Below are positions 43,174-51,503 of a stretch of 64,000 nt of DNA, one piece after another. The position numbers and the translations under genes are program-made. The stretch is from Planctomycetota bacterium (GTDB lineage Bacteria; Planctomycetota; SZUA-567). Each line of letters starts with the position of its first letter. The first letter of the stretch is position 1. The notes beneath the pieces are model-generated. The model was not told the DNA's origin. It saw only the letters and a list, made by a program, of their open reading frames with translations, and made no database searches. The stretch is taken from contig JAIRTL010000034.1 of NCBI GenBank assembly GCA_031254915.1, positions 1 through 64,000 on the forward strand, read 5' to 3'.

Positions 43174-44064
43174 ATGGCCAAAGAAGGCAAAAAACTCGAG
43201 CTGTACGAAATTCTCGCGGCCAAACGGGCCAAGGGAAAGCTCTCCATGCCGGTGGACAAGACGGGGCCGATGTACGAGGCGGATCGCGGCCTAGCCTCGC
43301 CGCCTCCCCCGCGGGACAGGAGACACTCGACCGCGGAGGAGCGGCTGGTCATCGTCGACGACGCGGTGAAGCCGGCGCCCGCGTCGGACCGGTCGCCGCC
43401 AAGAACGGAACGCCTGATCCAGCCAAGGGTTGAACTGGCGCCGGAAATGCCCAGGACCGCGCCTGTCGCCGCCTACGTTCCGCAGGAATACGTCGAACCG
43501 ATTCCCGAACCGCGTCGGCGTTCGGCGCGGGAGGTCCATTTCGGGCTGGACACGATCTTCGTCCTGTTCGTCGTCGTTCTGGCGCTGGTGGGCAGCACGT
43601 ATTTCCTCGGCTACAAACGGGGGCAGGAGGAAAGGCCGGCGGGATTGGTCGGCTTGTCGGATATCGAGAACGCGAATCCGAATATGTACGGGTTACGCAA
43701 TTTCAGCCCGGCGGCGCGTTCCACGATCAGGCCGCCGGAACAGGATTTCACGCTGGTGCTGCGAACCGAGCCGGCGACGGACGACCCGCCTGAACGCCTC
43801 GAGATGGAACTCGCGGAGGCGATGGCGCGGGGATCGCGGGAAGTCGGAACCGAAGTCCCCGGATTCCTGTTCCGCAACACCAGAGGGGAGGACGTGCGTT
43901 ACGTTCTCGCCGTCGGCCTCGCCAAAACGGCGAACGACCCGGAGTTGGAACGATTGCTTCGGATATACAATACCATGGAAGGCATATCCCTTTCCCGCGA
44001 ACCGCGCCCGTACATCGGTTGCCAGATCGCGCAGGTCAGGGACCTTGGGACGCCGGTCGACTAG
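43174..44064 (+). CDS. Single-pass membrane protein with disordered N-terminus, unknown function
   Basis: 296 residues; ATG at 43174 after GGGAG. Residues 1-15 (MAKEGKKLELYEILAAKRAK) form a conserved-looking amphipathic start, about 16-120 are Pro/Arg-rich and probably disordered, and one membrane helix follows (IFVLFVVVLALVGSTYFLGY, about 129-148). The C-terminal 145 residues would be periplasmic, with FTLVLRTEPATDDP and RYVLAVGLAKTANDPELERL possibly forming a small alpha/beta domain. Family not recognised. It leads the DUF89 gene by 38 bases. Confidence 0.7.
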   Translation: MAKEGKKLELYEILAAKRAKGKLSMPVDKTGPMYEADRGLASPPPPRDRRHSTAEERLVIVDDAVKPAPASDRSPPRTERLIQPRVELAPEMPRTAPVAAYVPQEYVEPIPEPRRRSAREVHFGLDTIFVLFVVVLALVGSTYFLGYKRGQEERPAGLVGLSDIENANPNMYGLRNFSPAARSTIRPPEQDFTLVLRTEPATDDPPERLEMELAEAMARGSREVGTEVPGFLFRNTRGEDVRYVLAVGLAKTANDPELERLLRIYNTMEGISLSREPRPYIGCQIAQVRDLGTPVD

Positions 44065-44102
44065 ATGACCCGCCTCGCCCTCCGACGAAAGGCCGTGAAC
44101 GA

Positions 44103-44978
44103 ATGAAGCCAATTCCGGACTGCGTGCCCGACGCGTTGAAAATGATCATCGCAACCGCCCGCGCCGTCTCCGACGACGATTTCATTCACCGCAAGGTACT
44201 TATCAAGGTAATGGGCGAGATCGCCGACGACGGCGATATGGGCGCCAATCCGGCGGACTTCTATCTCCTGTGCTGGGAGACCGCCTGCCGGGCGTTGGGC
44301 GTCCGCGACCCGTACGAGAAGGAAAAGGCGCGCGGCAACAAGACGGCGATCGGCATTCTCAAAAGTCTGGCTCAGCGAAACCAGCCGGTTAAAGCGGATC
44401 TGCAGACGGCGGTGAACGTCTCGTTCGCGGGGGCGATGATCGGCTTCAGTGGACTCGGCCGATCGGATATCGAGGAAAAGATCGAGTATTATTGCCAGGC
44501 GAAGCCGGGCGTGAACGAAAGCAAGGCGCTTCTGTCGGCGATCGACAAGGCGGACAGGATCATGCTCGTCGCCGACCGCGCCGGCGAAATCGCCATGGAC
44601 AAGCCCCTGGCGGAACGGCTCAAGGAGATGGGGAAAACCGTCTACCTGGCGGTGTCGGCGAAGCCGGTCTTCACCATGGCGACGGAAAAGGACGCGGAGA
44701 CGGCCGGATTTTCCCCGCCCATCCGGGTGATCAGCCCGGGGACGGCGATGTACGGCCTTGTCCAGGAGCGCGCCTCCAACAGCTTCAGGGAGATATTCGA
44801 CGCCTGCGACCTGGTGATCGCGAAGGGGGACGTCCATTTCTGCTCCATGTCGCCGCACGACAACGCCTTTTTCATCCTCAGGGCGCAGTCGAGGCGGGTG
44901 GCGGAGATGATCGGAGTGGCGCGCGGCGCCGGCGCGATAATCAAGAAGGAACCGGCGGCCGAAGTGCGGTGGAGTTGA
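44103..44978 (+). CDS. DUF89/ARMT1-like metal-dependent phosphatase family protein
   Basis: 291 residues. Family pattern: the DPYEKEKARGNKTAIGILKS segment, then DLQTAVNVSFAGAMIGFSGL, the metal-site block MLVADRAGEIAMDKPLAERL (usually D-N-A-G-E; here the Asn is Arg), and LVIAKGDVHFCSM (usual A-K-G-x-x-N). DUF89 proteins act as damage-control phosphatases on phosphometabolites. The changed residue at a metal-binding position questions activity. The N-terminal CxxC of archaeal relatives is reduced to one Cys. Confidence 0.78.
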   Translation: MKPIPDCVPDALKMIIATARAVSDDDFIHRKVLIKVMGEIADDGDMGANPADFYLLCWETACRALGVRDPYEKEKARGNKTAIGILKSLAQRNQPVKADLQTAVNVSFAGAMIGFSGLGRSDIEEKIEYYCQAKPGVNESKALLSAIDKADRIMLVADRAGEIAMDKPLAERLKEMGKTVYLAVSAKPVFTMATEKDAETAGFSPPIRVISPGTAMYGLVQERASNSFREIFDACDLVIAKGDVHFCSMSPHDNAFFILRAQSRRVAEMIGVARGAGAIIKKEPAAEVRWS

Positions 44979-45102
44979 AATCGTTCGCCGTCGGTTCCGG
45001 CCGTCGGACCGTCGGGGCGCCCGCGACGCGCGGCCACCGGACCGGTGCGGCGGATCGCGGGCGGCGGGCGAAGGGCAGTTGTTTTCACACAGGAGATCGG
45101 TT

Positions 45103-45315
45103 GTGAGCATTCATTCGTCGTTTCGCAGCGGAGGCGGCTCCTCCAGGCACCGTAACGTCCTCACCCGGCTCGAGCGCCTCGAGAAGCTCGAGAACGCCGG
45201 CCGCTGGGACGCCAGGGACCAGGGCCTGTTCGGCCTGCCGAAGGTTCGGTCCATCAAGGTCGCGATGAAGAAGAAGAAGAAGAAAGAGGTCGAGGAAGAG
45301 GACGCCAAGAAGTAG
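45103..45315 (+). CDS. PVC-superphylum small basic signature protein
   Basis: 70 residues; GTG start at 45103, AGGAG seven bases upstream. It begins SIHSSFRSGGGSSRHRNVLT, continues RLERLEKLENAGRWDARDQG, then FGLPKVRSIKVAMKKKKKKE. Length, the R-N-V-L-T-R motif, the GLPKVR motif and the Lys/Glu tail fit the small basic protein family (TIGR04137) restricted to PVC bacteria. It is thought to bind nucleic acid, perhaps rRNA. This is the main lineage marker in the window. It is followed by a terminator. Confidence 0.88.
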   Translation: MSIHSSFRSGGGSSRHRNVLTRLERLEKLENAGRWDARDQGLFGLPKVRSIKVAMKKKKKKEVEEEDAKK

Positions 45316-45358
45316 GCCATGCCGACGGCGTGTCGACCGGTCGTTTGATTGCGTGAAC

Positions 45359-45384
45359 AGGCACGGACGCATCCGTGCCTTTTC
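45359..45384 (+). terminator. Terminator after the small basic gene
   Basis: AGGCACGGA / TCCGTGCCT stem, four-base loop, then TTTT. It lies 44 bases after the stop. Confidence 0.85.
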
Positions 45385-45419
45385 ATCGTATGTCCCGAAG
45401 AGAGAGGCGAACCACCACC

Positions 45420-46526
45420 ATGGCAGAACTCGCGAAGCGCATGTCCGCGATCGAGGCATCCGGCATCCGCCGCATCTTCGACCTGGCCGCGAACCTCGAG
45501 AACCCGGTCAACCTGTCGATCGGCCAGCCGGACTTCGACGTCCCCGAACCGCTCAAGGAAAAGGCGGTGGAGGCGATGCGCCTGGGCAAAAACGCCTACA
45601 CCCAGACCCAGGGCGGCCCCGAACTCCGCGCGGCGCTGAAAAACGGCCCGCTCAAGGGCTACGCGGACGACCAGATCCTGGTGACGGGCGCGGTTTCCGG
45701 CGGCCTGATTCTCGCCTATATGGCGCTGCTGAATCCGGGCGACGAAATCCTTCTCCCCGATCCGTATTTCGTCATGTACAAGCAACTGGCGCTGATGTTC
45801 GACGCCAAGCCGGTGTTCTACGACACCTATCCCGACTGGAAGCCCGATCCGGCGAAAGTGGAGGCGCTCATCACGCCCCGCACCAGAGCGATCCTGCTCG
45901 ACTCGCCGTCGAATCCCACGGGAGCCGTGTACAGCCGCGAGGAACTGGCGGCGATAGCCGAGATGATCGAGCGCCGGAATCTCGTCGCCGTCTCGGATGA
46001 AATCTACGAGGCGTTCTGCTTCGACGCCCCCTTTGCGAGTCTGCGGGAAATTGCGCCGGAACGCACCGTCTCCCTTGGCGGTTTTTCGAAAAGCCACGCC
46101 ATGACGGGGTGGCGGGTCGGCTGGGCCGCGGGTCCGGCGAACATCATCCAGGCGATGACCAAACTCCAGCAGTTCTCCTTCGTCTGCGCGCCGACGCCGT
46201 TCCAGTACGCGGCCGCGGCGGCGCTCGAATACGGCATGGAGGACCATATCGCCAGCTACAGGAAGAAGCGCGACCTCCTCTATAACGGCCTTATCGACGC
46301 CGGTTACGAGGTCGTCAAGCCGGCGGGGGCGTTCTACGCCTTCCCGAAGACGCCATGGGGCGCCGGCGGCGAGTTCGTCGGGGAATGCGTCAAGAACAAT
46401 CTGCTCTGCATCCCCGGCAACTGCTTCTCCGAGAGGGATACGCACTTCCGCCTCGTCTTCGCCGCCAAGGACGAGACGATCGAGCAGGGAATCGAAATTT
46501 TGAGACGCCTGAAAAAAGGGAAGTGA
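45420..46526 (+). CDS. Class I/II (aspartate-type) aminotransferase
   Basis: 368 residues. PLP fold I signs: NLSIGQPDFDVPEPLKEKAV, YTQTQGGPELRAAL, ILLDSPSNPTGAVYSREEL, LVAVSDEIYEAF (Asp and Tyr near PLP), and the Schiff-base Lys in SLGGFSKSHAMTGWRVGW. The C-terminal domain with FRLVF (substrate carboxylate Arg) is present. It transfers amino groups between an amino acid and 2-oxoglutarate; substrate not defined. 44 bases separate it from the glycyl-tRNA synthetase. Confidence 0.94.
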   Translation: MAELAKRMSAIEASGIRRIFDLAANLENPVNLSIGQPDFDVPEPLKEKAVEAMRLGKNAYTQTQGGPELRAALKNGPLKGYADDQILVTGAVSGGLILAYMALLNPGDEILLPDPYFVMYKQLALMFDAKPVFYDTYPDWKPDPAKVEALITPRTRAILLDSPSNPTGAVYSREELAAIAEMIERRNLVAVSDEIYEAFCFDAPFASLREIAPERTVSLGGFSKSHAMTGWRVGWAAGPANIIQAMTKLQQFSFVCAPTPFQYAAAAALEYGMEDHIASYRKKRDLLYNGLIDAGYEVVKPAGAFYAFPKTPWGAGGEFVGECVKNNLLCIPGNCFSERDTHFRLVFAAKDETIEQGIEILRRLKKGK

Positions 46527-46570
46527 CGGAATCCCTATCCGTCCGCATCAATCACGCAGAGGAATGGACA

Positions 46571-48070
46571 ATGGCTGAAAGCACCATGCAGAAAATCGTG
46601 AGTCTGGCCAAGCGCCGGGGCTTTATTTTCCAATCGTCGGAAATTTATGGCGGCCTCAAGGCATGCTACGACTACGGTCCGTTGGGCGTCGAATTGAAGC
46701 GGAACATCAAGGACGCCTGGTGGCGCGACACCGTGCACCGGCGCGAGGACGTGGTCGGCCTCGACTGTTCCATCATCATGCACCCCGACGTCTGGAAGGC
46801 GTCGGGCCACCTCGCCGGCTTCTCCGATCCGCTCGTCGACTGCCGCAACTGCAAGGAGCGCTTCCGCGCCGACAAGGCCCCGCGCGCCGAACCCGCCTCC
46901 AAGACGTTGTACCGCGAAGGCGGCAAGAAGGACGGCAAGAAGCTCGAAGGCGTCGTCGGCCCGCAGGGGTATGTCTGCCCGGTGTGCGGCTCCGGCGACC
47001 TGTCCCCCGAGCGTCAGTTCAACCTCATGTTCCGGACCTCCCTCGGCCCGGTCGACCCGATGCAGGAAATCCTCGACGCCGTGGACGACATCCACGCGCT
47101 CGACGCCAAGGCGCGGCGGGAAAAGCTGTGGTCCATCATCGAGCAGACCGCCGTGTACCTCCGCCCGGAAACGGCGCAAGGCATGTTCGTCAATTTCCTC
47201 AACGTCCTCAACTCCGCCCGCATGAAGCCGCCGTTCGGCATCGCCCAGTGCGGCAAGTCGTACCGCAACGAGATCACCACCTCCAACCTCACGTTCCGCA
47301 CCTGTGAATTCGAACAGATGGAACTCGAGTTCTTCGTCGAACCGGGCACGGACGAAAAATGGTACGAGTATTGGCGCAAGACCCGTCTTGACTGGTACAC
47401 ATCCCTGGGCATGAATCCCGGACGCCTGCGCCTGCGCGACCACGACCAGTCGGAACTCGCCCACTACGCCAAGGCCTGCGTCGACATCGAATACTTCTTC
47501 CCGTTCGAAAATCCCCAGGGCGGGGGCGAATGGGGCGAACTGGAGGGGATAGCCAACCGCACCGACTACGACCTCAAGCGCCACGCCGAATTCACAGGCA
47601 AGGAGCTGTCGTACTTCGAAACGGAGACGAAGAACCGCTACGTCCCCTACGTCATAGAGCCCGCCGCCGGCGCCGACCGCGCCACCCTGGCCTTCCTCTG
47701 CGACGCCTACGACGAGGAAGCGGTCGACGCGGAAAAGAACGACGTCCGCACCGTGCTCCGCTTCCATCCCAGAATCGCGCCGGTGAAGGTCGCGGTGTTC
47801 CCGCTCGTCAAGAAGGACGGCATGCCGGAAAAGGCGAAGGAAGTGACGCGCGAACTCCTCGCCGAGGGCATCAACAGCTTTTACGACGAATCGGGCGCCA
47901 TCGGCCGCCGCTACCGGCGAATGGACGAGGTCGGCACCCCCTGGTGCGTCACGATCGACACCGACACCCTCTCCAGCGGCACGGTAACGGTCCGCGAACG
48001 CGACAGCATGGAACAGTCGCGCATCCCCATGGGGGGGATTGCCCAATATTTCAGGAATAGGTTGAAATAA
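46571..48070 (+). CDS. glyS: Glycyl-tRNA synthetase, dimeric class II type
   Basis: 499 residues; ATG at 46571 after GAGGA. Eukaryote/Gram-positive-like single-chain GlyRS: IYGGLKACYDYGPLGVELKR, WKASGHLAGFSDPLVDCRNC, a zinc-like knuckle CRNC...CPVCG, motif 2 SYRNEITTSNLTFRTCEFEQ, RPETAQGMFVNFLNV, and motif 3 region near ATLAFLCDAYDEE. The anticodon domain follows (KVAVFPLVKKDGMPEKAKEV). It charges tRNA-Gly. Use of this form rather than the two-subunit glyQS is informative for lineage. Confidence 0.97.
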   Translation: MAESTMQKIVSLAKRRGFIFQSSEIYGGLKACYDYGPLGVELKRNIKDAWWRDTVHRREDVVGLDCSIIMHPDVWKASGHLAGFSDPLVDCRNCKERFRADKAPRAEPASKTLYREGGKKDGKKLEGVVGPQGYVCPVCGSGDLSPERQFNLMFRTSLGPVDPMQEILDAVDDIHALDAKARREKLWSIIEQTAVYLRPETAQGMFVNFLNVLNSARMKPPFGIAQCGKSYRNEITTSNLTFRTCEFEQMELEFFVEPGTDEKWYEYWRKTRLDWYTSLGMNPGRLRLRDHDQSELAHYAKACVDIEYFFPFENPQGGGEWGELEGIANRTDYDLKRHAEFTGKELSYFETETKNRYVPYVIEPAAGADRATLAFLCDAYDEEAVDAEKNDVRTVLRFHPRIAPVKVAVFPLVKKDGMPEKAKEVTRELLAEGINSFYDESGAIGRRYRRMDEVGTPWCVTIDTDTLSSGTVTVRERDSMEQSRIPMGGIAQYFRNRLK

Positions 48071-48129
48071 TTCCTTTTTGCGTATAGCATTGTTGTTGAA
48101 AGACGCTGTGACGACAGGAGAAGCTCCAT

Positions 48130-48276
48130 ATGGAATTCAAGCTGCGCCTCACGAAGAAGCAAAAAGCCCAAAAGACCAAAAACCGCGAGATCGCCGGCTT
48201 CAAGCGGATCAAGATCCGCGGCCGCAAGCGCTGGGTCAAGGCGGCGGTTCAGAAGTCGGATACCGAGAAGGAGTAG
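48130..48276 (+). CDS. 48-residue highly basic protein, unknown
   Basis: ATG at 48130 with AGGAG about nine bases upstream. The product begins MEFKLRLTKKQKAQKTKNRE and continues IAGFKRIKIRGRKRWVKAAV, with more than a third Lys or Arg and almost no acidic residues until the end. It looks like a ribosome- or RNA-associated peptide. It lies 59 bases after glyS and 31 before a STAS-like gene, in the same direction. I know no family for it. Confidence 0.65.
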   Translation: MEFKLRLTKKQKAQKTKNREIAGFKRIKIRGRKRWVKAAVQKSDTEKE

Positions 48277-48307
48277 CCCGCCAGTCAAGGGAAAAAGGGA
48301 TACGTCC

Positions 48308-48700
48308 ATGTCCGAAGACTTCGCAAAGCCGTCTCTGGAACGCTTCAAGGTGTTTGGAAACATCCTGAAGTTGACGGCGCGCTTCGATCCCCGCTACCAG
48401 CCCCGGGTGGGTATGGAAATGATGAACATCCTTTCCAGCCTGGCCGAGGAATGCTCGACGCCGGAGGTGGTGCTCGATATGTCTGACGCCGCCTCGATGC
48501 CGAGCATGATGATCGGCTTCCTGCACGAAGCGAAGGAGCTGACGAACAAAGCGGGAAAACAGCTCCGCATCCGTATAAAAACGGATACCTACAACCGGCT
48601 GCAGCCCCTGGGCGTATGGGGCGATTTCTCGCCGACCCCGAAGGCCGGCGGGGACTCGGGCAGCCTCGAACTCGTACCCGCCGCGCCGCCCGCGGACTAG
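48308..48700 (+). CDS. STAS-like domain protein
   Basis: 130 residues; AAAGGG precedes the ATG. The likely fold is STAS-like: ILKLTARFDPRYQPRVGMEM, then TPEVVLDMSDAASMPSMMIG (Ser positions where STAS proteins are phosphorylated), then FLHEAKELTNKAGKQLRIRI and DTYNRLQPLGVWGDF. A disordered Gly/Pro tail ends it. It could belong with the other STAS protein at 33256-33540 in a partner-switching system, but neither has a kinase nearby. Confidence 0.68.
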   Translation: MSEDFAKPSLERFKVFGNILKLTARFDPRYQPRVGMEMMNILSSLAEECSTPEVVLDMSDAASMPSMMIGFLHEAKELTNKAGKQLRIRIKTDTYNRLQPLGVWGDFSPTPKAGGDSGSLELVPAAPPAD

Positions 48701-48718
48701 TACGCAGACAATGCACTG

Positions 48719-48885
48719 GAGCATTTTTAGAATCTTCGTGAATTTCTTGAAATGCCATACCGTTCATGGTCCGGAGTCGTGATCCCCTCAACTGTGCGCG
48801 GCCATGAAATGGCCGAGGGAAACGGATGTGGGACGGGCGGTCCCGATTCCCCCGTTTTCGCAATTTCGGGCCGCGCCCACCATAC
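48719..48885 (+). repeat. Repeat C followed by repeat A, short form
   Basis: 48719-48756 is repeat C. Then GTTCATGGTCCGGAGTCGTG, the palindrome GGCCATGAAATGGCC, GGGAAACGGATGTGGGACGG and CCGCGCCCACCATAC follow. The 115-bp block of long copies is absent. 48886-48997 holds nothing else. Confidence 0.88.
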
Positions 48886-48997
48886 AGGCGCCGTCCTGTA
48901 CGCCGGAATTTGAACGCTGTCCCGGCAACTGGCCGCGCGGCTATTGACAAAGCCCCGGGGGCGCACTTCAGCTTCGACAGGCAAAAAAGGAATACGC

Positions 48998-49360
48998 ATG
49001 TCCCTCGACGATCTCGGCGCGCCAGCGGAAGGCATGGATCTCGCCAACCTCTACAAGCAGGAAAATTTCACCGACCTCGGCCTCGGAACCATCCAGGTCC
49101 TCTCTCCCGTGACTCCCGACGGCCTCCCGGACGGGACGCGGCAGAAATTGTTCATGGGCACGGCGCAGATCATGACCGCGCACGGTCCCCTGCCCGTCCA
49201 GTGCGACATCCCCGCCGACAATTTCCGCGCCGCGTGCGAGGCTTTCCCCGACGCCATCAAGGCGGCGGTGAACAATCTCGTGGAACAAGCGAAGCAAATC
49301 GAGCGCGAACGCCAGGGCGGCATCGTCATACCGCGCGGCGGCAAGCTCGAACTTCCCTAA
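48998..49360 (+). CDS. Hypothetical 120-residue cytoplasmic protein
   Basis: ATG at 48998 with AAGGA six bases upstream. The sequence begins MSLDDLGAPAEGMDLANLYK and has a beta-rich middle (GLGTIQVLSPVTPDGLPDGT, FMGTAQIMTAHGPLPVQCDI) and a C-terminal helix (ALNNLVEQAKQ-like, at about 92-108). No signal, membrane segment or known motif. The family is not recognised. It precedes the DHH phosphoesterase gene by 56 bases. Confidence 0.7.
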   Translation: MSLDDLGAPAEGMDLANLYKQENFTDLGLGTIQVLSPVTPDGLPDGTRQKLFMGTAQIMTAHGPLPVQCDIPADNFRAACEAFPDAIKAAVNNLVEQAKQIERERQGGIVIPRGGKLELP

Positions 49361-49416
49361 ACCTCGCCTTGACGCGTTTCCGGGCCTGGCCGAGCCGGCC
49401 GGAACGCGCGGACGAC

Positions 49417-50469
49417 ATGGGTACGCTTTTCGTGAAAACACTGCGGGAATCAACCGGCATGGGCATGCGGGACATCCTCGACTTCATTGAACCGCGGCGC
49501 GACGCGCGCATCGCCGTCGTTTCGCACCAACGCCCCGACGGCGACGCCGCCGGCTCGGCATGGGGCATGGCATGGATTCTCCGCGCCCTGGGCGCCGACG
49601 CGCGCCCGGTAAACATCTCCCCCGTACCTCCGAACCTCGGCTTCCTCGTCGATCCCGAAATTGACGCCGTCCACCCGGACGAAGCCTGGCCGACGTTGTT
49701 TGACGCCATGATCGTGCTCGACTGCGGCGAGTGGCAGCGTCTCGACGCGAGAAGCCTCGTCGCCGAAGGGAAGCTCCCGACCGCGAACATCGACCATCAC
49801 GCCACCAGTTCCGGCGTCGGCGAAGCGCGCTGGATAGAGGCTGACGCGAGTTCGACGAGCGAGATGATCGTCCGTCTCGCCGACGCGGCGGGGTGGCCTG
49901 TTTCCCCAAGCGCGGCGCTGGCGTTGTGGATCGGAATCGTCACCGACACCGGCAGATTTTCATACGAGAACAGCACGGCGGCGGCGCTCGAGGCGGCGGC
50001 GGCGTGCGTTCGCAACGGCGCCGATCCGGCGGCGGCCGCGACCCGCATCTACCAGTCGTCGACGCGGAGCGAATTGGCGCTTCGCCTGCGGGTCATGGAA
50101 CACATGGAATTCCAGCAGAACGGCAGGCTGGCGACGTCGTGGCTGTCGCGGAGCGATTTCGCGGAATCGGGGGTCGGCGTCGAAGGAGTGCAGGATCTTA
50201 TCAACATCATCCGCGACGTCGATGGCGTCGAGGCCGCGGCTTTGTTCTACGAAACGCCGGCGCGTGACGGCGTGAAGGTAAGCCTGCGCACCAGAGCTCC
50301 GCACGACGCGACCGCGCTCGCCACCATCCACGGCGGCGGCGGCCACCGCCGCGCCGCCGGCTGCACGGTGAACGGAGCCCTGGACGACGTGCGGCACACC
50401 GTCACCGGCAAGATGACGCAACTCTGGTTCGCGCCTTCTCAATATACTGGGCGCGGCCCGAAATTGTAA
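49417..50469 (+). CDS. DHH/DHHA1 phosphoesterase (NrnA-like)
   Basis: 350 residues from the ATG at 49417; the ribosome site is weak and ATGs at 49459 and 49465 are alternatives. DHH motifs: VVSHQRPDGDAAGSAWGMAW, MIVLDCGEWQRLD, NIDHHATSSGVGEARWIEAD (the DHH triad), IGIVTDTGRFSYENST; DHHA1 C-domain with IHGGGGHRRAAGC. It probably degrades nanoRNA or pApA-type dinucleotides. The last codons (YTGRGPKL and stop) are read from an inverted copy of repeat A, so the original C-terminus has been replaced. Confidence 0.9.
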   Translation: MGTLFVKTLRESTGMGMRDILDFIEPRRDARIAVVSHQRPDGDAAGSAWGMAWILRALGADARPVNISPVPPNLGFLVDPEIDAVHPDEAWPTLFDAMIVLDCGEWQRLDARSLVAEGKLPTANIDHHATSSGVGEARWIEADASSTSEMIVRLADAAGWPVSPSAALALWIGIVTDTGRFSYENSTAAALEAAAACVRNGADPAAAATRIYQSSTRSELALRLRVMEHMEFQQNGRLATSWLSRSDFAESGVGVEGVQDLINIIRDVDGVEAAALFYETPARDGVKVSLRTRAPHDATALATIHGGGGHRRAAGCTVNGALDDVRHTVTGKMTQLWFAPSQYTGRGPKL

Positions 50470-50533
50470 AAACGGGGGATGGGGGTCGCCCTGTTCCGCA
50501 TCTGTTTCCCTTGGCCATTCCATGGCCGCGCAC
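50443..50533 (-). repeat. Dispersed repeat A, short form, fused to the end of the DHH gene
   Basis: Inverted copy beginning TATACTGGGCGCGGCCCG and running through CTGTTCCGCATCTGTTTCCC and GGCCATTCCATGGCCGCGCA. The first 27 bases encode the final residues and stop of the DHH protein. Confidence 0.85.
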
Positions 50534-50639
50534 AGCATGAATCCTCCACGGCCTCGGAAGAACGCGTTCCGGGCGGAACAAATAAATGCCCACGTACTGC
50601 ATCGTCAGTGGAGAAAAGCCGGTTGTCGTCACGAAAAAA

Positions 50640-51077
50640 TCATTCCCATGCTCCGCCCCTGTCCGCCTTGCGTCTGGCCCGACGGCGTTTATCCTCGATG
50701 CGGCGTTCGACGGCCGCGCGACCGGGCCGCGTCGGCCGGCGGACTTTGGGGCGGTAGAGGGCTTCGGCGAGAAGCTCTCGGAAGCGCAGTTCCGCCTGGA
50801 GCATGTTGGCGCGTTGCGACCTGGCGTCGCCGCTCGTCACCCGGAGCACGCCGTCGGCGTTGATGCGGCCGGCGAGCCGCTGCCGGACCAGCCTGCGGTC
50901 GGATGCGGAGAGAGCGGCGCTGTACTCCGGCTGGAAGCACAGGGCGACCCGCGTCGCCACCTTGTTGACGTTCTGCCCGCCCGGGCCGGCGGCGTGCGAA
51001 AACTCGAACCACACCTCGCCCTTCGGAACCGACACGCCAGGGTTTATTGGATAGACGGAACCGCTGTCGTCGCTCAT
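50640..51077 (-). CDS. arfB: ArfB-like peptidyl-tRNA hydrolase (GGQ release factor paralogue)
   Basis: 145 residues from the ATG at 51077. Release-factor catalytic domain: VWFEFSHAAGPGGQNVNKVA (GGQ), with TRVALCFQPEYSAAL, and a Lys/Arg-rich C-terminal tail (VERRIEDKRRRARRKADRGG) that would enter the mRNA channel of a stalled ribosome. It frees peptides from ribosomes lacking a stop codon. It starts 17 bases beyond the rubredoxin terminator. GGAG is only two bases from the ATG, so the start may be the ATG at 51116 instead. Confidence 0.9.
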   Translation of the reverse strand: MSDDSGSVYPINPGVSVPKGEVWFEFSHAAGPGGQNVNKVATRVALCFQPEYSAALSASDRRLVRQRLAGRINADGVLRVTSGDARSQRANMLQAELRFRELLAEALYRPKVRRPTRPGRAAVERRIEDKRRRARRKADRGGAWE

Positions 51078-51093
51078 TTCTCCGTTTTCCCGT

Positions 51094-51132
51094 AAAAAGG
51101 AGGCGCCCGGAACCATCGGCCCGGACGCCCCC
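51094..51132 (-). terminator. Terminator of rubredoxin gene
   Basis: On the minus strand GGGGGCGTCCGG pairs with CCGGGCGCCTCC (one mismatch, one wobble) around a ten-base loop, then five T. Confidence 0.78.
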
Positions 51133-51158
51133 TTGGCGACTCGAAAACTCGCGCGAAC

Positions 51159-51320
51159 TCAGCTCGCCGGGGAGAACGCGTCCTTGCCGGCCCCGCACTC
51201 GGGACAGACGAAGTCGTCCGGCGCCTTTTCCCACGGCGTCCCGGGGGGAACGCCCACGCCGGGAACGCCGGCTTCCGGATCGTATTCCCAGCCGCACACA
51301 TCGCACACGTATTTCTTCAT
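51159..51320 (-). CDS. Rubredoxin
   Basis: 53 residues, ATG at 51320 with AAGGAG upstream. The two iron-binding motifs [15 protein letters not shown] and [16 protein letters not shown] are complete. It is a small cytoplasmic electron carrier, typical of anaerobes and of peroxide- or oxygen-detoxifying chains. It stands alone, ended by its own terminator. Confidence 0.97.
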   Translation of the reverse strand: MKKYVCDVCGWEYDPEAGVPGVGVPPGTPWEKAPDDFVCPECGAGKDAFSPAS

Positions 51321-51503
51321 GGCAGTCTCCTTGGAAAAAAGTCGGCCCCTCGGCATGGCATGCCAGCAGCGGGTCGGCGTTTCATGGGCGCTTGCGTAAA
51401 CAAGACGGCCTCGCCGCCGTTCTGGATTGGCTTGCCGCTTCCGCCGCAGTCCACTCTCACGCCTGTCCGCATGATCGTCAAAATCGGCTTCGCGTCAAGG
51501 AAG

